The position numbers and the translations under genes are program-made. The notes below the pieces were generated by a model. It worked only from the letters and a program-made list of their open reading frames with translations, made no database searches and was not told the origin of the DNA. From assembly GCA_946626595.1 (NCBI GenBank), contig CAMOUQ010000003.1, forward strand, positions 1 through 64,000: DNA of 64,000 nt, read 5' to 3'. The stretch is from an uncultured Prevotellaceae bacterium (GTDB taxonomy: Bacteria > Bacteroidota > Bacteroidia > Bacteroidales > Bacteroidaceae). This document shows positions 50,138 through 58,872 of the stretch, one piece after another; position 1 is the stretch's first letter, and every line of letters begins with the position of its first letter.

Positions 50138-52231
50138 ATGAACACCCCCATTCCCATAGACCGTAATACAATGCAGCAGCTCTCGGCACACGCCGAGGCG
50201 GAACTCATCGGCGGCCACCTGTCCGTGGCGCTGGACGTCGTTTCGCACATCGTGGAATCGCCCGTGCGCTCCATCTGGCACGAAGGCACTGCCGCCGAAC
50301 TCACCGACATCCGCGAGAACTACACCCGCCTGCTCCACTACATGAGTCAGGGAATGGACGACCCCATGCGCGAGAAGGTCTATCGCCGACTGGTGGAGAA
50401 GGCCCATCGCCTGTTGCTCGACATCCAGCGCGACTACGACCTGTCCACCCTGGACAACATCTATACGAAGACGGCGCACCAGATGCCAGACACTTCGCTG
50501 GAGGAGAAAAGCGGAAACGAACTCTTCAACCACATCTGGACGTCGCCCCAACTGAGTGCCGACGCCGAGCAGGAACTGCGCCTGGCCATGGCGGCACATG
50601 GCGAACTCACGGTCAGCCACATGCTCTGCGCACTCACGCTGGCCCTGTTCCACTACTTCGACGTGGTCAAGGTGCGACTGCTGCTCACACAGGTCGACGA
50701 TGCCAGGGGAAAACTCTCCGCATGCGCCCTCTTTGGCATCGCCGTGGCCATGCACCTCCACCAGAAGGTGCTGCCCCTGTACGGCAACCTCAGCAGGCAG
50801 ATAGCCGAGCGCTGCACTTCGACGGAGGCCATGCTGGAGGTTCTGACCCGCATACAATACCACGTGTCGATGTACCGTGAAAGCGAGAAGATGCAGCGCA
50901 AGATGGAGCAGGTAATTCTGCCTACACTGCTGAAAATGACGCGCCAACGCATCAAAATGGGCTTCGAGGACATGGACATCGACCTGAGCGACCCTGATTC
51001 TACACCCAACATCAGCAAGCAGGTCCGACGCAAGTTGGTCGAGGGCATGTTCCAGATGGAACGCCTCTATCGCCAGGGCATGGACCTCAACCTGCAGACC
51101 TTCACCTCACTGAAGTCGTTCCCCTTCTTCCGCGAGGTGGGCAACTGGCTGGCACCCTACGACCCCACGCAAGCCGAACTGCCCAACTTCGAACCCATCA
51201 ACCACCTGCCGCTGTGCGACAGCGACAAATACTCCGTGGCCTTCCTGCTGAAACACGTCTCCGAGGAACAGCGGAAACAGTTGACCCAGATGCTCGAGAA
51301 CCACGACGAACTCTTCATGATGGACGAAAACCGCATCATGGACGACTGCCAGAACGTGGTGCAGAAGTTCTACCGACTGCTGAAGCGTTCGCCCTGGAAC
51401 GGCCTCTGGACAGACGTCTTCTCCAACATGATGCTGGCCGAGAATCCCTTCCTCGGAAAGGCCCTGCGGACACACACGCAGTATCTGCGCAAAATGTCGG
51501 ACATGCTGCTGCGCAATCAGCACTACGACGAGGCCGAACGACACCTGCAATGGTTGGCCCAGCGGGAGGGCAGCGACAGCCAGCTCCTGCTCCATTTGGC
51601 CCTGTGCATGCAGGGACAGGGGCGCTACGCACGTGCCATCGACTACTATCGGCAGGCCGACATGCTGGGCGTGGAGGACCAGGAGACACTCATCTACCGC
51701 ATGCAGTACTGCTATGCCCAGATGGGGCGCTACAAGGAGCAGCTGGATTGCCTGCTGAAGTTGGAAGGGTGGCACCCCGACGAACCCAAGGTGCTGACCG
51801 AAGTGGGGCTCTGCCTCATGCAGATGGAGCATTGGTCGGAGGCCCAGAAGCGATTCTACAAGATGGAGTTCCACGGACAGCGCGTACTACCCTCGATGCG
51901 CTCCATCGCCTGGTGTGCCCTGCGGCAGGGCGACATCGCCCAGGCCACCACCTACTACAAACGCATTCTGAACGAACACCGTCAGGAGGCCCGATGGGAG
52001 GACTACCTGAATGCTGCCCACGCCCTGTGGTGCAGTGGCAACATCCGTGAGGCCCTGCCACTCTATCACGAATACACCACTCGCTACCTCATGGCCAACC
52101 GCGAGGCCAAGGATGCCCTCTCCCCCTTCGACCAGGACGCGCCTGTGCTCGCCTCGCTGGGCAAGAGTGACAGCGACATCGCCCTGATGCACGACATCAT
52201 CGAAGGAAGGATTGGGGGAACAGGAGATTAA
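50138..52231 (+). CDS. Large TPR-containing cytoplasmic protein
   Basis: A 697 aa helical protein of a Bacteroidales family I cannot name. The N-terminal 450 residues are all-helical without known motif; residues about 470-640 contain TPR-like units ('NQHYDEAERHLQWLAQREG', 'GRYARAIDYYRQADMLG', 'HWSEAQKRFYKMEF', 'GDIAQATTYYKRIL'). No signal peptide or membrane segment. It follows the lipoprotein by 57 bp and may share its transcript. A protein-protein scaffold is likely; the biological role is unknown. Confidence 0.8.
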   Translation: MNTPIPIDRNTMQQLSAHAEAELIGGHLSVALDVVSHIVESPVRSIWHEGTAAELTDIRENYTRLLHYMSQGMDDPMREKVYRRLVEKAHRLLLDIQRDYDLSTLDNIYTKTAHQMPDTSLEEKSGNELFNHIWTSPQLSADAEQELRLAMAAHGELTVSHMLCALTLALFHYFDVVKVRLLLTQVDDARGKLSACALFGIAVAMHLHQKVLPLYGNLSRQIAERCTSTEAMLEVLTRIQYHVSMYRESEKMQRKMEQVILPTLLKMTRQRIKMGFEDMDIDLSDPDSTPNISKQVRRKLVEGMFQMERLYRQGMDLNLQTFTSLKSFPFFREVGNWLAPYDPTQAELPNFEPINHLPLCDSDKYSVAFLLKHVSEEQRKQLTQMLENHDELFMMDENRIMDDCQNVVQKFYRLLKRSPWNGLWTDVFSNMMLAENPFLGKALRTHTQYLRKMSDMLLRNQHYDEAERHLQWLAQREGSDSQLLLHLALCMQGQGRYARAIDYYRQADMLGVEDQETLIYRMQYCYAQMGRYKEQLDCLLKLEGWHPDEPKVLTEVGLCLMQMEHWSEAQKRFYKMEFHGQRVLPSMRSIAWCALRQGDIAQATTYYKRILNEHRQEARWEDYLNAAHALWCSGNIREALPLYHEYTTRYLMANREAKDALSPFDQDAPVLASLGKSDSDIALMHDIIEGRIGGTGD

Positions 52232-52250
52232 GGATTAGGGATTAGGGATT

Positions 52251-52343
52251 AAAAAAAACATCCATCGTCCTCGCGACGACGGATGGCTGAATCATGAAAA
52301 CAATCTTAACTTACCTTAAAAACTAACTAACCTTTCTTTGATT
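52251..52343 (-). ncRNA. Probable small RNA with its own promoter and terminator
   Basis: A minus-strand transcription unit of about 93 nt. The promoter at 52350-52380 is perfect; at the end an 11 bp stem CATCCGTCGTC / GACGATGGATG (one G-U pair, GCGAG loop, 52286-52259) is followed by eight T. Between them a purine-rich AAAGAAAGGTTAGTTAG segment is seen. No ORF of sense length is present. It lies between the convergent TPR gene and pheS, on the strand of pheS. Function unknown; antisense or base-pairing regulation is possible. Confidence 0.75.
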
Positions 52344-52349
52344 TCGATG

Positions 52350-52380
52350 CAAAGGTACTGCCTTTTCCGAGACTGACAAA
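52350..52380 (-). promoter_or_regulatory. sRNA promoter
   Basis: Minus strand TTTG (52380-52377), 19 nt, TACCTTTG (52357-52350): ideal Bacteroidota spacing. Confidence 0.85.
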
Positions 52381-52472
52381 AAAAGCGCACCTTTTTTTGC
52401 AGAGATGCGCTCTTTTCTTGATGTATGTCAAAATATGTATTGTCCAAAGGCTAAAAATGGGGCAAATAGGCG

Positions 52473-53492
52473 TCAGTTGGCACTCTGGAACTCGTCGAGG
52501 AATCGGACGTCGTTCTCTGAGAAGAGGCGCAGGTCCTTCACCTGATACTTCAGGTTGGCGATGCGCTCGATGCCCATGCCGAAGGCGTAGCCCGTGTATT
52601 GTGTGCTGTCGATGCCATTGGCCTCCAGCACTGCGGGGTCCACCATGCCGCAACCCAGAATCTCGAGCCAGCCTGCCCCCTTGCACATGGAGCAGCCCTT
52701 GCCGCCACAGATGGTGCACGAGACGTCCATCTCGGCCGAAGGCTCCGTGAAGGGGAAGTACGACGGACGCAGACGAATCTTCGTGTCCGTGCCGAACATC
52801 TCCTGGGCAAAGAGCAGAAGCACCTGCTTGAGGTCGGCAAAGCTGACATTCTTGTCGATGTACAAGCCCTCCACCTGGTGGAAGAAACAATGGGCACGTG
52901 CCGAGATGGCCTCGTTGCGATAGACGCGGCCAGGGCAGATGACACGTATGGGAGGCTGCTGGCGCTCCATCGTGCGTGCCTGCACGCTGCTCGTATGCGA
53001 GCGCAGGATGATGTCGGGGTGAGCCTCCACGAAGAAGGTGTCCTGCATGTCGCGAGCAGGATGGTCGTCGGCAAAGTTCATGGAGGAATAGACGTGCCAG
53101 TCGTCCTCCACCTCAGGCCCTTCGGCCAGCGTAAAGCCCAGACGCGAGAAGATGTCCACGATTTCGTTCTTCACCAGCGTAAGCGGATGGCGCGTGCCCA
53201 GACGTACGGGATAGGGCGTGCGAGTGAGGTCGATGTCGCCACCAGCCACCTCAGCCACCTGCAGTGCATCGCGCAGGCTGTTTATCTTCTCCAGCGCGCA
53301 AGCCTTCAGTTCGTTGATGCGCATGCCCAGTTCCTTCTTCATTTCAGCCGGCACAGTGCGGAAGTCGTTCATCAGGGCGTTCACTTCTCCCTTCTTGCTC
53401 AGGTACTTGATGCGCAGTGCCTCCACCTCCTCGGCGTTCTGTGCGTGCAGCGCATTCACCTCTTCTATCAGTTTCTGAATCCTTTCAATCAT
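52473..53492 (-). CDS. pheS: Phenylalanyl-tRNA synthetase alpha subunit
   Basis: A 339 aa class II aminoacyl-tRNA synthetase subunit. An N-terminal coiled-coil (residues 1-85) binds tRNA; then 'GTRHPLTLVKNEIVDIFSRL', motif 2 region 'ICPGRVYRNEAIS', and the cofactor/motif 3 region 'GYAFGMGIERIANLKYQ' follow. A 'CTICGGKGCSMCKGAGW' stretch is a typical insert. The beta subunit gene (pheT) is not adjacent. The -7 box TACCTTTG on this strand is at 53516-53523, 24 bp before the start. Confidence 0.96.
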   Translation of the reverse strand: MIERIQKLIEEVNALHAQNAEEVEALRIKYLSKKGEVNALMNDFRTVPAEMKKELGMRINELKACALEKINSLRDALQVAEVAGGDIDLTRTPYPVRLGTRHPLTLVKNEIVDIFSRLGFTLAEGPEVEDDWHVYSSMNFADDHPARDMQDTFFVEAHPDIILRSHTSSVQARTMERQQPPIRVICPGRVYRNEAISARAHCFFHQVEGLYIDKNVSFADLKQVLLLFAQEMFGTDTKIRLRPSYFPFTEPSAEMDVSCTICGGKGCSMCKGAGWLEILGCGMVDPAVLEANGIDSTQYTGYAFGMGIERIANLKYQVKDLRLFSENDVRFLDEFQSAN

Positions 53493-53515
53493 AGTGGTTT
53501 TCGATAAAATTCACG

Positions 53516-53523
53516 CAAAGGTA
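53516..53523 (-). promoter_or_regulatory. -7 box of pheS
   Basis: Minus strand TACCTTTG, 24 bp before the ATG. Confidence 0.6.
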
Positions 53524-53601
53524 CAAAATATTTCTCAATTCATTATTCATAATTCATAATTAAATGGTAATTTTGCGAAACTTTTCTGAGCAACACTGAC
53601 A

Positions 53602-54453
53602 ATGAAGAGCAAGTCTGTGAGTCTTTTGCCCCTGATGGTGGCAATGGTGACGTGCATATCGTGCGGACGAGGACGCACGCTGTCCGACCTGGGTTCCAGC
53701 GACAGCGTAGCGGTGGAAGACAGCGTGGAGGAGGACAGCGTCCTCTTCTTCGAGGAGGAGGACGAAGGTCTCTCGCTCGAAAGGCAGAAGACAGAGGCCT
53801 TTGCCGACTTCATCTTCGCCTTCACACACAGCGGCCGTTTCCAGGCCGAGCGCATACGCTTCCCGCTGCCCGTGACCGACGCCGAGGGCCAGGAGAGCAC
53901 CATACGCAGCGGACGCCAGTTCCGTGAGGAATTTAACCTCCCTGGAAACGACTACTACACCCTCATCCTGGGCGACAAGAGCCAGATGGACGTGCTGCAG
54001 GACGACTCTGCGCTGCACGCCGTCACCCTACAGCACATACGACTGGGACACCACAAGGCCGTCAACTACCACTTCACCCGCACCGACGGACGCTGGTATC
54101 TCGCCAGCCGCAGATGCGAGGCCCTGCAGCCCTACGTCAGCGACTTCCTCACCTTCTACAGCCATTTCTCCACCGACTCACTCTTCCAGCAGGAGAGCCT
54201 TGCGCGCGAACTCTTCTTTTCTATGGACGACCCTGACATGGGTGGCATTGAGGGCATCATCGAACCCGACCAGTGGCCCAGCTTCCGACCGGTCATGCCT
54301 ACCGAGGAGTTTGTGAACATCGACTTCGGACAGACTTTCCCCCACCCCCATCGCATCTACTTCCTGCAGTGTGGTCTGTCCAACGGCATGCTCGACATCT
54401 TCACGTTCCGCCACGAGGACGGGCGATGGAAACTGACAGCGTATGAGAATTGA
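53602..54453 (+). CDS. DUF4348-like lipoprotein
   Basis: A 283 aa protein with lipoprotein signal ([21 protein letters not shown], lipid cysteine at 21). After an acidic linker (residues 30-57, [14 protein letters not shown]) a globular domain follows with '[19 protein letters not shown]', 'DYYTLILGD' and, in the C-terminal half, '[17 protein letters not shown]' and '[11 protein letters not shown]'. This resembles DUF4348 of Bacteroidales lipoproteins; no biochemical role is known. The last 11 bp overlap murB. Confidence 0.75.
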   Translation: MKSKSVSLLPLMVAMVTCISCGRGRTLSDLGSSDSVAVEDSVEEDSVLFFEEEDEGLSLERQKTEAFADFIFAFTHSGRFQAERIRFPLPVTDAEGQESTIRSGRQFREEFNLPGNDYYTLILGDKSQMDVLQDDSALHAVTLQHIRLGHHKAVNYHFTRTDGRWYLASRRCEALQPYVSDFLTFYSHFSTDSLFQQESLARELFFSMDDPDMGGIEGIIEPDQWPSFRPVMPTEEFVNIDFGQTFPHPHRIYFLQCGLSNGMLDIFTFRHEDGRWKLTAYEN

Positions 54454-55450
54454 GAATAACTATAACCTCCTGCGGCACAACACCTTCGGCATCGAAGCCC
54501 ATTGCCGTAAGTTTGTCGAATACACCTCGGCCGACGAACTCCGCACCATCCTGGGACAACGGCCTCTGCTACACATAGGCGGAGGCAGCAACCTGCTCTT
54601 TCTGGGCGACTACGAGGGCACCGTCTTGCACTCGGCCATACAGACCCTGGAACACAGCACCCAGGGGGACGACGTCCTCCTGCGCGTGGGCAGCGGCATG
54701 GTGTGGGACGACCTGGTGGCTCAAAGCATCGCCCACGGCTGGTATGGTCTGGAGAACCTCTCGCTCATCCCTGGCGAAGTGGGAGCCTCGGCCGTGCAGA
54801 ACATCGGTGCCTACGGCTCCGAGGCCAAGGACTACATCACCCAGGTGGAGTGCATGAACCTCGAGACGGGCCAGTTGCGCACGTTCAGCAACGAGGAGTG
54901 CCACTACGGCTATCGGCGCAGCATCTTCAAGACTCCAGAGGAACGCGGACGCTGGGCTGTGCTCTACGTCCACTATCGCCTCTCGCTCACTTTCACACCA
55001 CGGCTCGACTATGGCGGCATCCGCCTCCAACTGCAGCAGCGCGGCATCCCAGCCGAGACGGTCACAGCCAGCCAGTTGCGACAGACGATAATCGACATCC
55101 GCCAGGGGAAGTTGCCCGATCCCAAGGTGCAGGGCAACGCCGGCAGTTTCTTCATGAACCCCGTCGTGCCTCGAGAGAAATACGAAGCCCTCGCACGCCT
55201 CTACCCCGACATGCCCCACTACGACGCCCCCGACGGTGGAGTGAAGATTCCGGCCGGATGGATGATAGAGCAATGCGGATGGAAGGGGCGTCGGCTCGGA
55301 CCTGCTGCTGTCCACGACCGCCAGGCACTGGTGCTCGTAAACCTCGGTGGAGCCACTGGCCATGACATCCTGAAACTGTGCCACGCCGTCCGTGACGACG
55401 TAGCCCGACAGTTCGGTATCGACATACGCCCCGAAGTCAACATCATATGA
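54443..55450 (+). CDS. murB: UDP-N-acetylenolpyruvoylglucosamine reductase
   Basis: A 335 aa FAD enzyme of peptidoglycan precursor synthesis. FAD-binding '[16 protein letters not shown]', '[20 protein letters not shown]' , 'YGYRRSIFK' and the catalytic serine region '[10 protein letters not shown]' are present, with the C-terminal glutamate in 'IRPEVNII'. This layout (including the Tyr loop) is the type I E. coli-like MurB. It overlaps the upstream lipoprotein by 11 bp and the downstream dehydrogenase by 4 bp: a tightly packed operon. Confidence 0.96.
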   Translation: MRIENNYNLLRHNTFGIEAHCRKFVEYTSADELRTILGQRPLLHIGGGSNLLFLGDYEGTVLHSAIQTLEHSTQGDDVLLRVGSGMVWDDLVAQSIAHGWYGLENLSLIPGEVGASAVQNIGAYGSEAKDYITQVECMNLETGQLRTFSNEECHYGYRRSIFKTPEERGRWAVLYVHYRLSLTFTPRLDYGGIRLQLQQRGIPAETVTASQLRQTIIDIRQGKLPDPKVQGNAGSFFMNPVVPREKYEALARLYPDMPHYDAPDGGVKIPAGWMIEQCGWKGRRLGPAAVHDRQALVLVNLGGATGHDILKLCHAVRDDVARQFGIDIRPEVNII

Positions 55451-56397
55451 AAGTCACCATCCTCGACGGATTCTCCGTCACGCAGAACGATCTCGACTGG
55501 CACCAGCTGAGCAAGACGCCCAACCTCGAAGTCAACATCTTCGACCGTACGCCTGCCACACTAACCACGGCGCGATGCCAGGATGCCGAAGCCGTACTGA
55601 CCAATAAGGTTGTGTTCACAGCCGAAGCCCTGGCCCAGTTGCCCCGACTGCGTTACATCGGCGTGCTGGCCACGGGATACAACGTGGTGGACACCTTGGA
55701 GGCTCACAGACGTGGCATCGTGGTCACCAACATTCCGGCCTACAGCACGCCCTCCGTGGTGCAACTGACGATGGCCCATCTGCTCAACGCCACCAACAGC
55801 GTGGCGCACTATGCCCACGAAAACCAAAAGGGACGCTGGAGCCAGAGCCCCGACTTCCTGTGGATGGACACCCCTGTGACGGAACTCTCGGGCAAGACGA
55901 TGGTCATACGCGGCATGGGCAACATAGGCACGGGAGTGGCGCGTGTAGCACAGGCACTGGGGATGCACGTGGTGGCCGTCACTGGGCGCACGGACCTGCC
56001 CAAGGGCGTCAACCGCATGTCGTGGGCAGAGGCGCTCAGCCTGGCCGACGTCCTCTCGCTGCACTGTCCGCTCACGCCTGATACACACCACATCATCAAT
56101 GCCCAATCTCTCAGCCAGATGAAGCCCACAGCCATACTCATCAACACGGGCCGTGGCCCCCTGGTGGACGAGGCCGCCGTGGCCCAGGCCCTCCACAAGG
56201 GCCAGTTGGGTGCCTACTGTGCCGACGTACTTTCCGAAGAACCGCCTCAGCCCTCCAATCCCCTGCTCACGGCTCCGCGCTGCTACCTGACGCCCCACAT
56301 CGCATGGGCCAGCCGTGAGGCCCGCAAGCGCCTCATAACCACGGCAGTGGACAACCTGCAGGCGTTCATCGACGGCCACCCTGTGAACACCGTCTGA
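55447..56397 (+). CDS. D-2-hydroxyacid dehydrogenase (glycerate dehydrogenase-like)
   Basis: A 316 aa NAD-dependent dehydrogenase. Nucleotide loop [16 protein letters not shown] (GxGxxG) near residue 153, catalytic arginine in '[12 protein letters not shown]', glutamate in 'DVLSEEPPQ', histidine in 'LTPHIAWAS'. The style is close to hydroxypyruvate/glycerate dehydrogenases; the actual hydroxyacid is unknown. The ATG overlaps the murB stop (ATGA). Confidence 0.92.
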   Translation: MKVTILDGFSVTQNDLDWHQLSKTPNLEVNIFDRTPATLTTARCQDAEAVLTNKVVFTAEALAQLPRLRYIGVLATGYNVVDTLEAHRRGIVVTNIPAYSTPSVVQLTMAHLLNATNSVAHYAHENQKGRWSQSPDFLWMDTPVTELSGKTMVIRGMGNIGTGVARVAQALGMHVVAVTGRTDLPKGVNRMSWAEALSLADVLSLHCPLTPDTHHIINAQSLSQMKPTAILINTGRGPLVDEAAVAQALHKGQLGAYCADVLSEEPPQPSNPLLTAPRCYLTPHIAWASREARKRLITTAVDNLQAFIDGHPVNTV

Positions 56398-56455
56398 GGT
56401 GGTCGGAAAGGTAGACTGGAAGGACTATCCTGGACTCCCATGTTTTACAGTATCC

Positions 56456-56545
56456 CCTAAAAAACTTAAGGCCCTAAAAGTCTCTAAAGCCTATAATGCC
56501 TCTAAAGCCCTTAAAGTATCTAAAGCCCTTAAGGCCATTAAAAAA
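56456..56545. repeat. CTAAAGCCCTTAAAG-type tandem repeats
   Basis: Seven or so degenerate 9-15 bp units built from CTAAAGCC and CTTAAAG run between the dehydrogenase stop and the hairpin. They would encode lysine/alanine-rich shadow peptides but no gene. Confidence 0.8.
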
Positions 56546-56546
56546 C

Positions 56547-56577
56547 TTGGGCGACCATCATTACGATGGTCGCCCAA
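56547..56577. terminator. Bidirectional terminator between the murB operon and GH36
   Basis: A 13 bp perfect stem TTGGGCGACCATC (56547-56559) / GATGGTCGCCCAA (56565-56577), 5 nt loop, with an A-run before it (T-run for the minus strand). Confidence 0.85.
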
Positions 56578-56625
56578 TGTGTTTCTCCGAAGCTCCGATG
56601 ATTCCATTTTTCAGCGGAGCACTGG

Positions 56626-58806
56626 CTACTCCAGAACAAAGACGCGACTGGCGTAGTCCTCGCGCAGGGGCACTTCGATGCCCACCTCCATCAGCGTGCG
56701 CCCCGTGAAGCGCTTACCTGAGAGCCAACAGGGCTTCTGACCCACACGGACGTTTTTCTCCGTCAGGGTATACGTGGCATCGGCATCAAGTCCGGCCAGG
56801 CGGATGCGAGGCAGAGGCTGGTCATAGTAATTGTCGACCTTGTAGACGAAGAGCACGCCCTGACGACGATGGTCATCGACATACATCAGCGAGGCCACGC
56901 CACGGCGTTCGTAGGGCGAGAGGAGGCGATACACGTTGCCCGTCTGCACGATGGGGCGCAACTGCTTGTAGTCGCGGACGCAGGTGGTTGTCTGCTGGCG
57001 TTCCTCATCAGTCATGTCGCGGGGTTGCAGTTCGATGCCCAGGCGGCCCGACATGGCCACGTCGCAGCGGAACTTGATGGGGACGACGCGCCCACCCGTA
57101 TTCCAGTAGGGGCAGTGGTTGATGTGGCAGGCCATAGCGTTGGCAGGGAAGAAGAGGCTGGTGCCCCACTGGATATAGACACGCTGCAGGGCGTCGGTGT
57201 TGTCCGAGGTCCAGAACTCGTCGAAGTAGGGCAAGAGACCATAGTTGGCACGGCCGCCACCCGAGGCACAGTCCTGGATGACGATGTCAGGATACTTCTG
57301 GCGTATGCGCTGGAGGGTCTTCACAAGGCCCAGGTGGTAGTCGACGTAGAGGTTCTGCTGGCGATTGCGGGGCAGATAGGTGGAACCAAAGTTCTGGATG
57401 CTGGCATTGGCGTCCCACTTGATGTAGGCGATGTCGGGGTTCTGGGTAAGCAGGTTGTCTACGACTCCGAACACGAAGTCCTGCACCTCGGGGTTGGTCA
57501 TGTCGAGCACCAGTTGCGTGCCACCTCGGCCGAGTTTCAGCTGGCGTCCCTTGGCCTGCAGTGCCCATTCGGGGTGGCGCTCGTAGAGTTCAGACGTTGT
57601 GTTGACACACTCCGGCTCTATCCAGATGCCGAACTTGATGCCACGCTGGCTTGCCCCATCGGTCAGTGCCTTCAGACCGTTGGGAAGTTTACGCTTGTCC
57701 ACCACCCAGTCGCCCAGGCTCGATGTGTCATCGCGACGAGGGTATTTGTCGCCAAACCATCCGTCGTCCATGACGAAGAGTTCGCCTCCGAAACTGGAGA
57801 TGTCATCCATCATCCTGAGCATGCGTTCCTCGTTGATGTCGAAGTAGAGGCCCTCCCACGAATTGAGGAGTATGTCGCCCGTCTTCATGCCACGATGCAG
57901 CATGCCTTCGGTGCGTGCCCAGCGGTGGAAGTTACGGCTGGCACCGCTCAGGCCCTCCTGGGAGAAGGTGAGCGCCAAGTGGGGCGTCTCCAGTCGCTGT
58001 CGCGGGTCGAGGATGTACTCGGAGGATTGCGGGTCGATACCTGCATAGAAGTGGTGCTCGCGATGCGACTGTGTATTGAATCGGAGTTCGAAGTTGCCAC
58101 TCCAACAGAGGGCTGCGCCGATGGTGCGCCCAGTAAGTTCCTGCGGACGTCCGTCCAGCGATATCATCACTTCCGGAGCATCCAGGTGGGCATTGCGGGC
58201 GCCGTCGGTGTTGCGAATTATCTTCACACCCTGTGTCAACGCCTCCTGCGTGGGTTCGGCCTCGGCAGCCCAGTTGCCATGCATGTGGGTTATCCAAACT
58301 TCGCCCTGTCGCAGTGTGAGGTGACCCGAGTCGTAGCGTTTCAGCGTGATGGGGCGTTTCTCGCCGTTTTCTATCTCCGTCCACATCTCGATAATGTCCA
58401 CCCGCTGGTAGGCTTTCAGGTGCAGGCGCACGGTAACAGGTTGCAGACGGTCGCGCATCGTGAATGTGTGTAGCACGGCATCGCCCTCTGTGCGCGAGGT
58501 GTAGTCGGTGGTGGTGAGCTCAAGGTTCAGGTCGCCATCGGCATGCATCACCTGCAGGGCAGGCAATTGCACCATGTCCACAGTGCCAAAGGCGGGCAAT
58601 AGGGAAGAGTTTAGGTCGGCGCCAGCATCACGAAGTTGGCGTAGGTCGGTGACTCGCATCCCATAATACGCCATGCGCAGGTCCTGTCCCTCGCGGGCAT
58701 GCAGGATTAGCATATTGTTGGGAGTCTCCACGGCCACGTCGCCCTCCCAGGCTTGTGCCGCCAGCGCTGCCAGCGACAGCAACAATAGACAGATTTTCGA
58801 TTTCAT
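56626..58806 (-). CDS. GH36 alpha-galactosidase
   Basis: A 726 aa secreted enzyme (signal MKSKICLLLLSLAALAAQA). The GH36 catalytic core shows 'ELFVMDDGWFGD', the nucleophile D465 in AYIKWDANAS, and the acid/base D535 in FWTSDNTDA, as well as 'FGIWIEPECVN'. It removes alpha-1,6-galactose, for example from galactomannan or raffinose. It is the last gene of a minus-strand operon after the GH59-GH26 fusion (66 bp gap). Confidence 0.94.
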   Translation of the reverse strand: MKSKICLLLLSLAALAAQAWEGDVAVETPNNMLILHAREGQDLRMAYYGMRVTDLRQLRDAGADLNSSLLPAFGTVDMVQLPALQVMHADGDLNLELTTTDYTSRTEGDAVLHTFTMRDRLQPVTVRLHLKAYQRVDIIEMWTEIENGEKRPITLKRYDSGHLTLRQGEVWITHMHGNWAAEAEPTQEALTQGVKIIRNTDGARNAHLDAPEVMISLDGRPQELTGRTIGAALCWSGNFELRFNTQSHREHHFYAGIDPQSSEYILDPRQRLETPHLALTFSQEGLSGASRNFHRWARTEGMLHRGMKTGDILLNSWEGLYFDINEERMLRMMDDISSFGGELFVMDDGWFGDKYPRRDDTSSLGDWVVDKRKLPNGLKALTDGASQRGIKFGIWIEPECVNTTSELYERHPEWALQAKGRQLKLGRGGTQLVLDMTNPEVQDFVFGVVDNLLTQNPDIAYIKWDANASIQNFGSTYLPRNRQQNLYVDYHLGLVKTLQRIRQKYPDIVIQDCASGGGRANYGLLPYFDEFWTSDNTDALQRVYIQWGTSLFFPANAMACHINHCPYWNTGGRVVPIKFRCDVAMSGRLGIELQPRDMTDEERQQTTTCVRDYKQLRPIVQTGNVYRLLSPYERRGVASLMYVDDHRRQGVLFVYKVDNYYDQPLPRIRLAGLDADATYTLTEKNVRVGQKPCWLSGKRFTGRTLMEVGIEVPLREDYASRVFVLE

Positions 58807-58872
58807 GACTTAAATAATATCTTTACGTTATACCTTACATTATTAATTTGTGAGATTCGTGGTAGAAAATCA

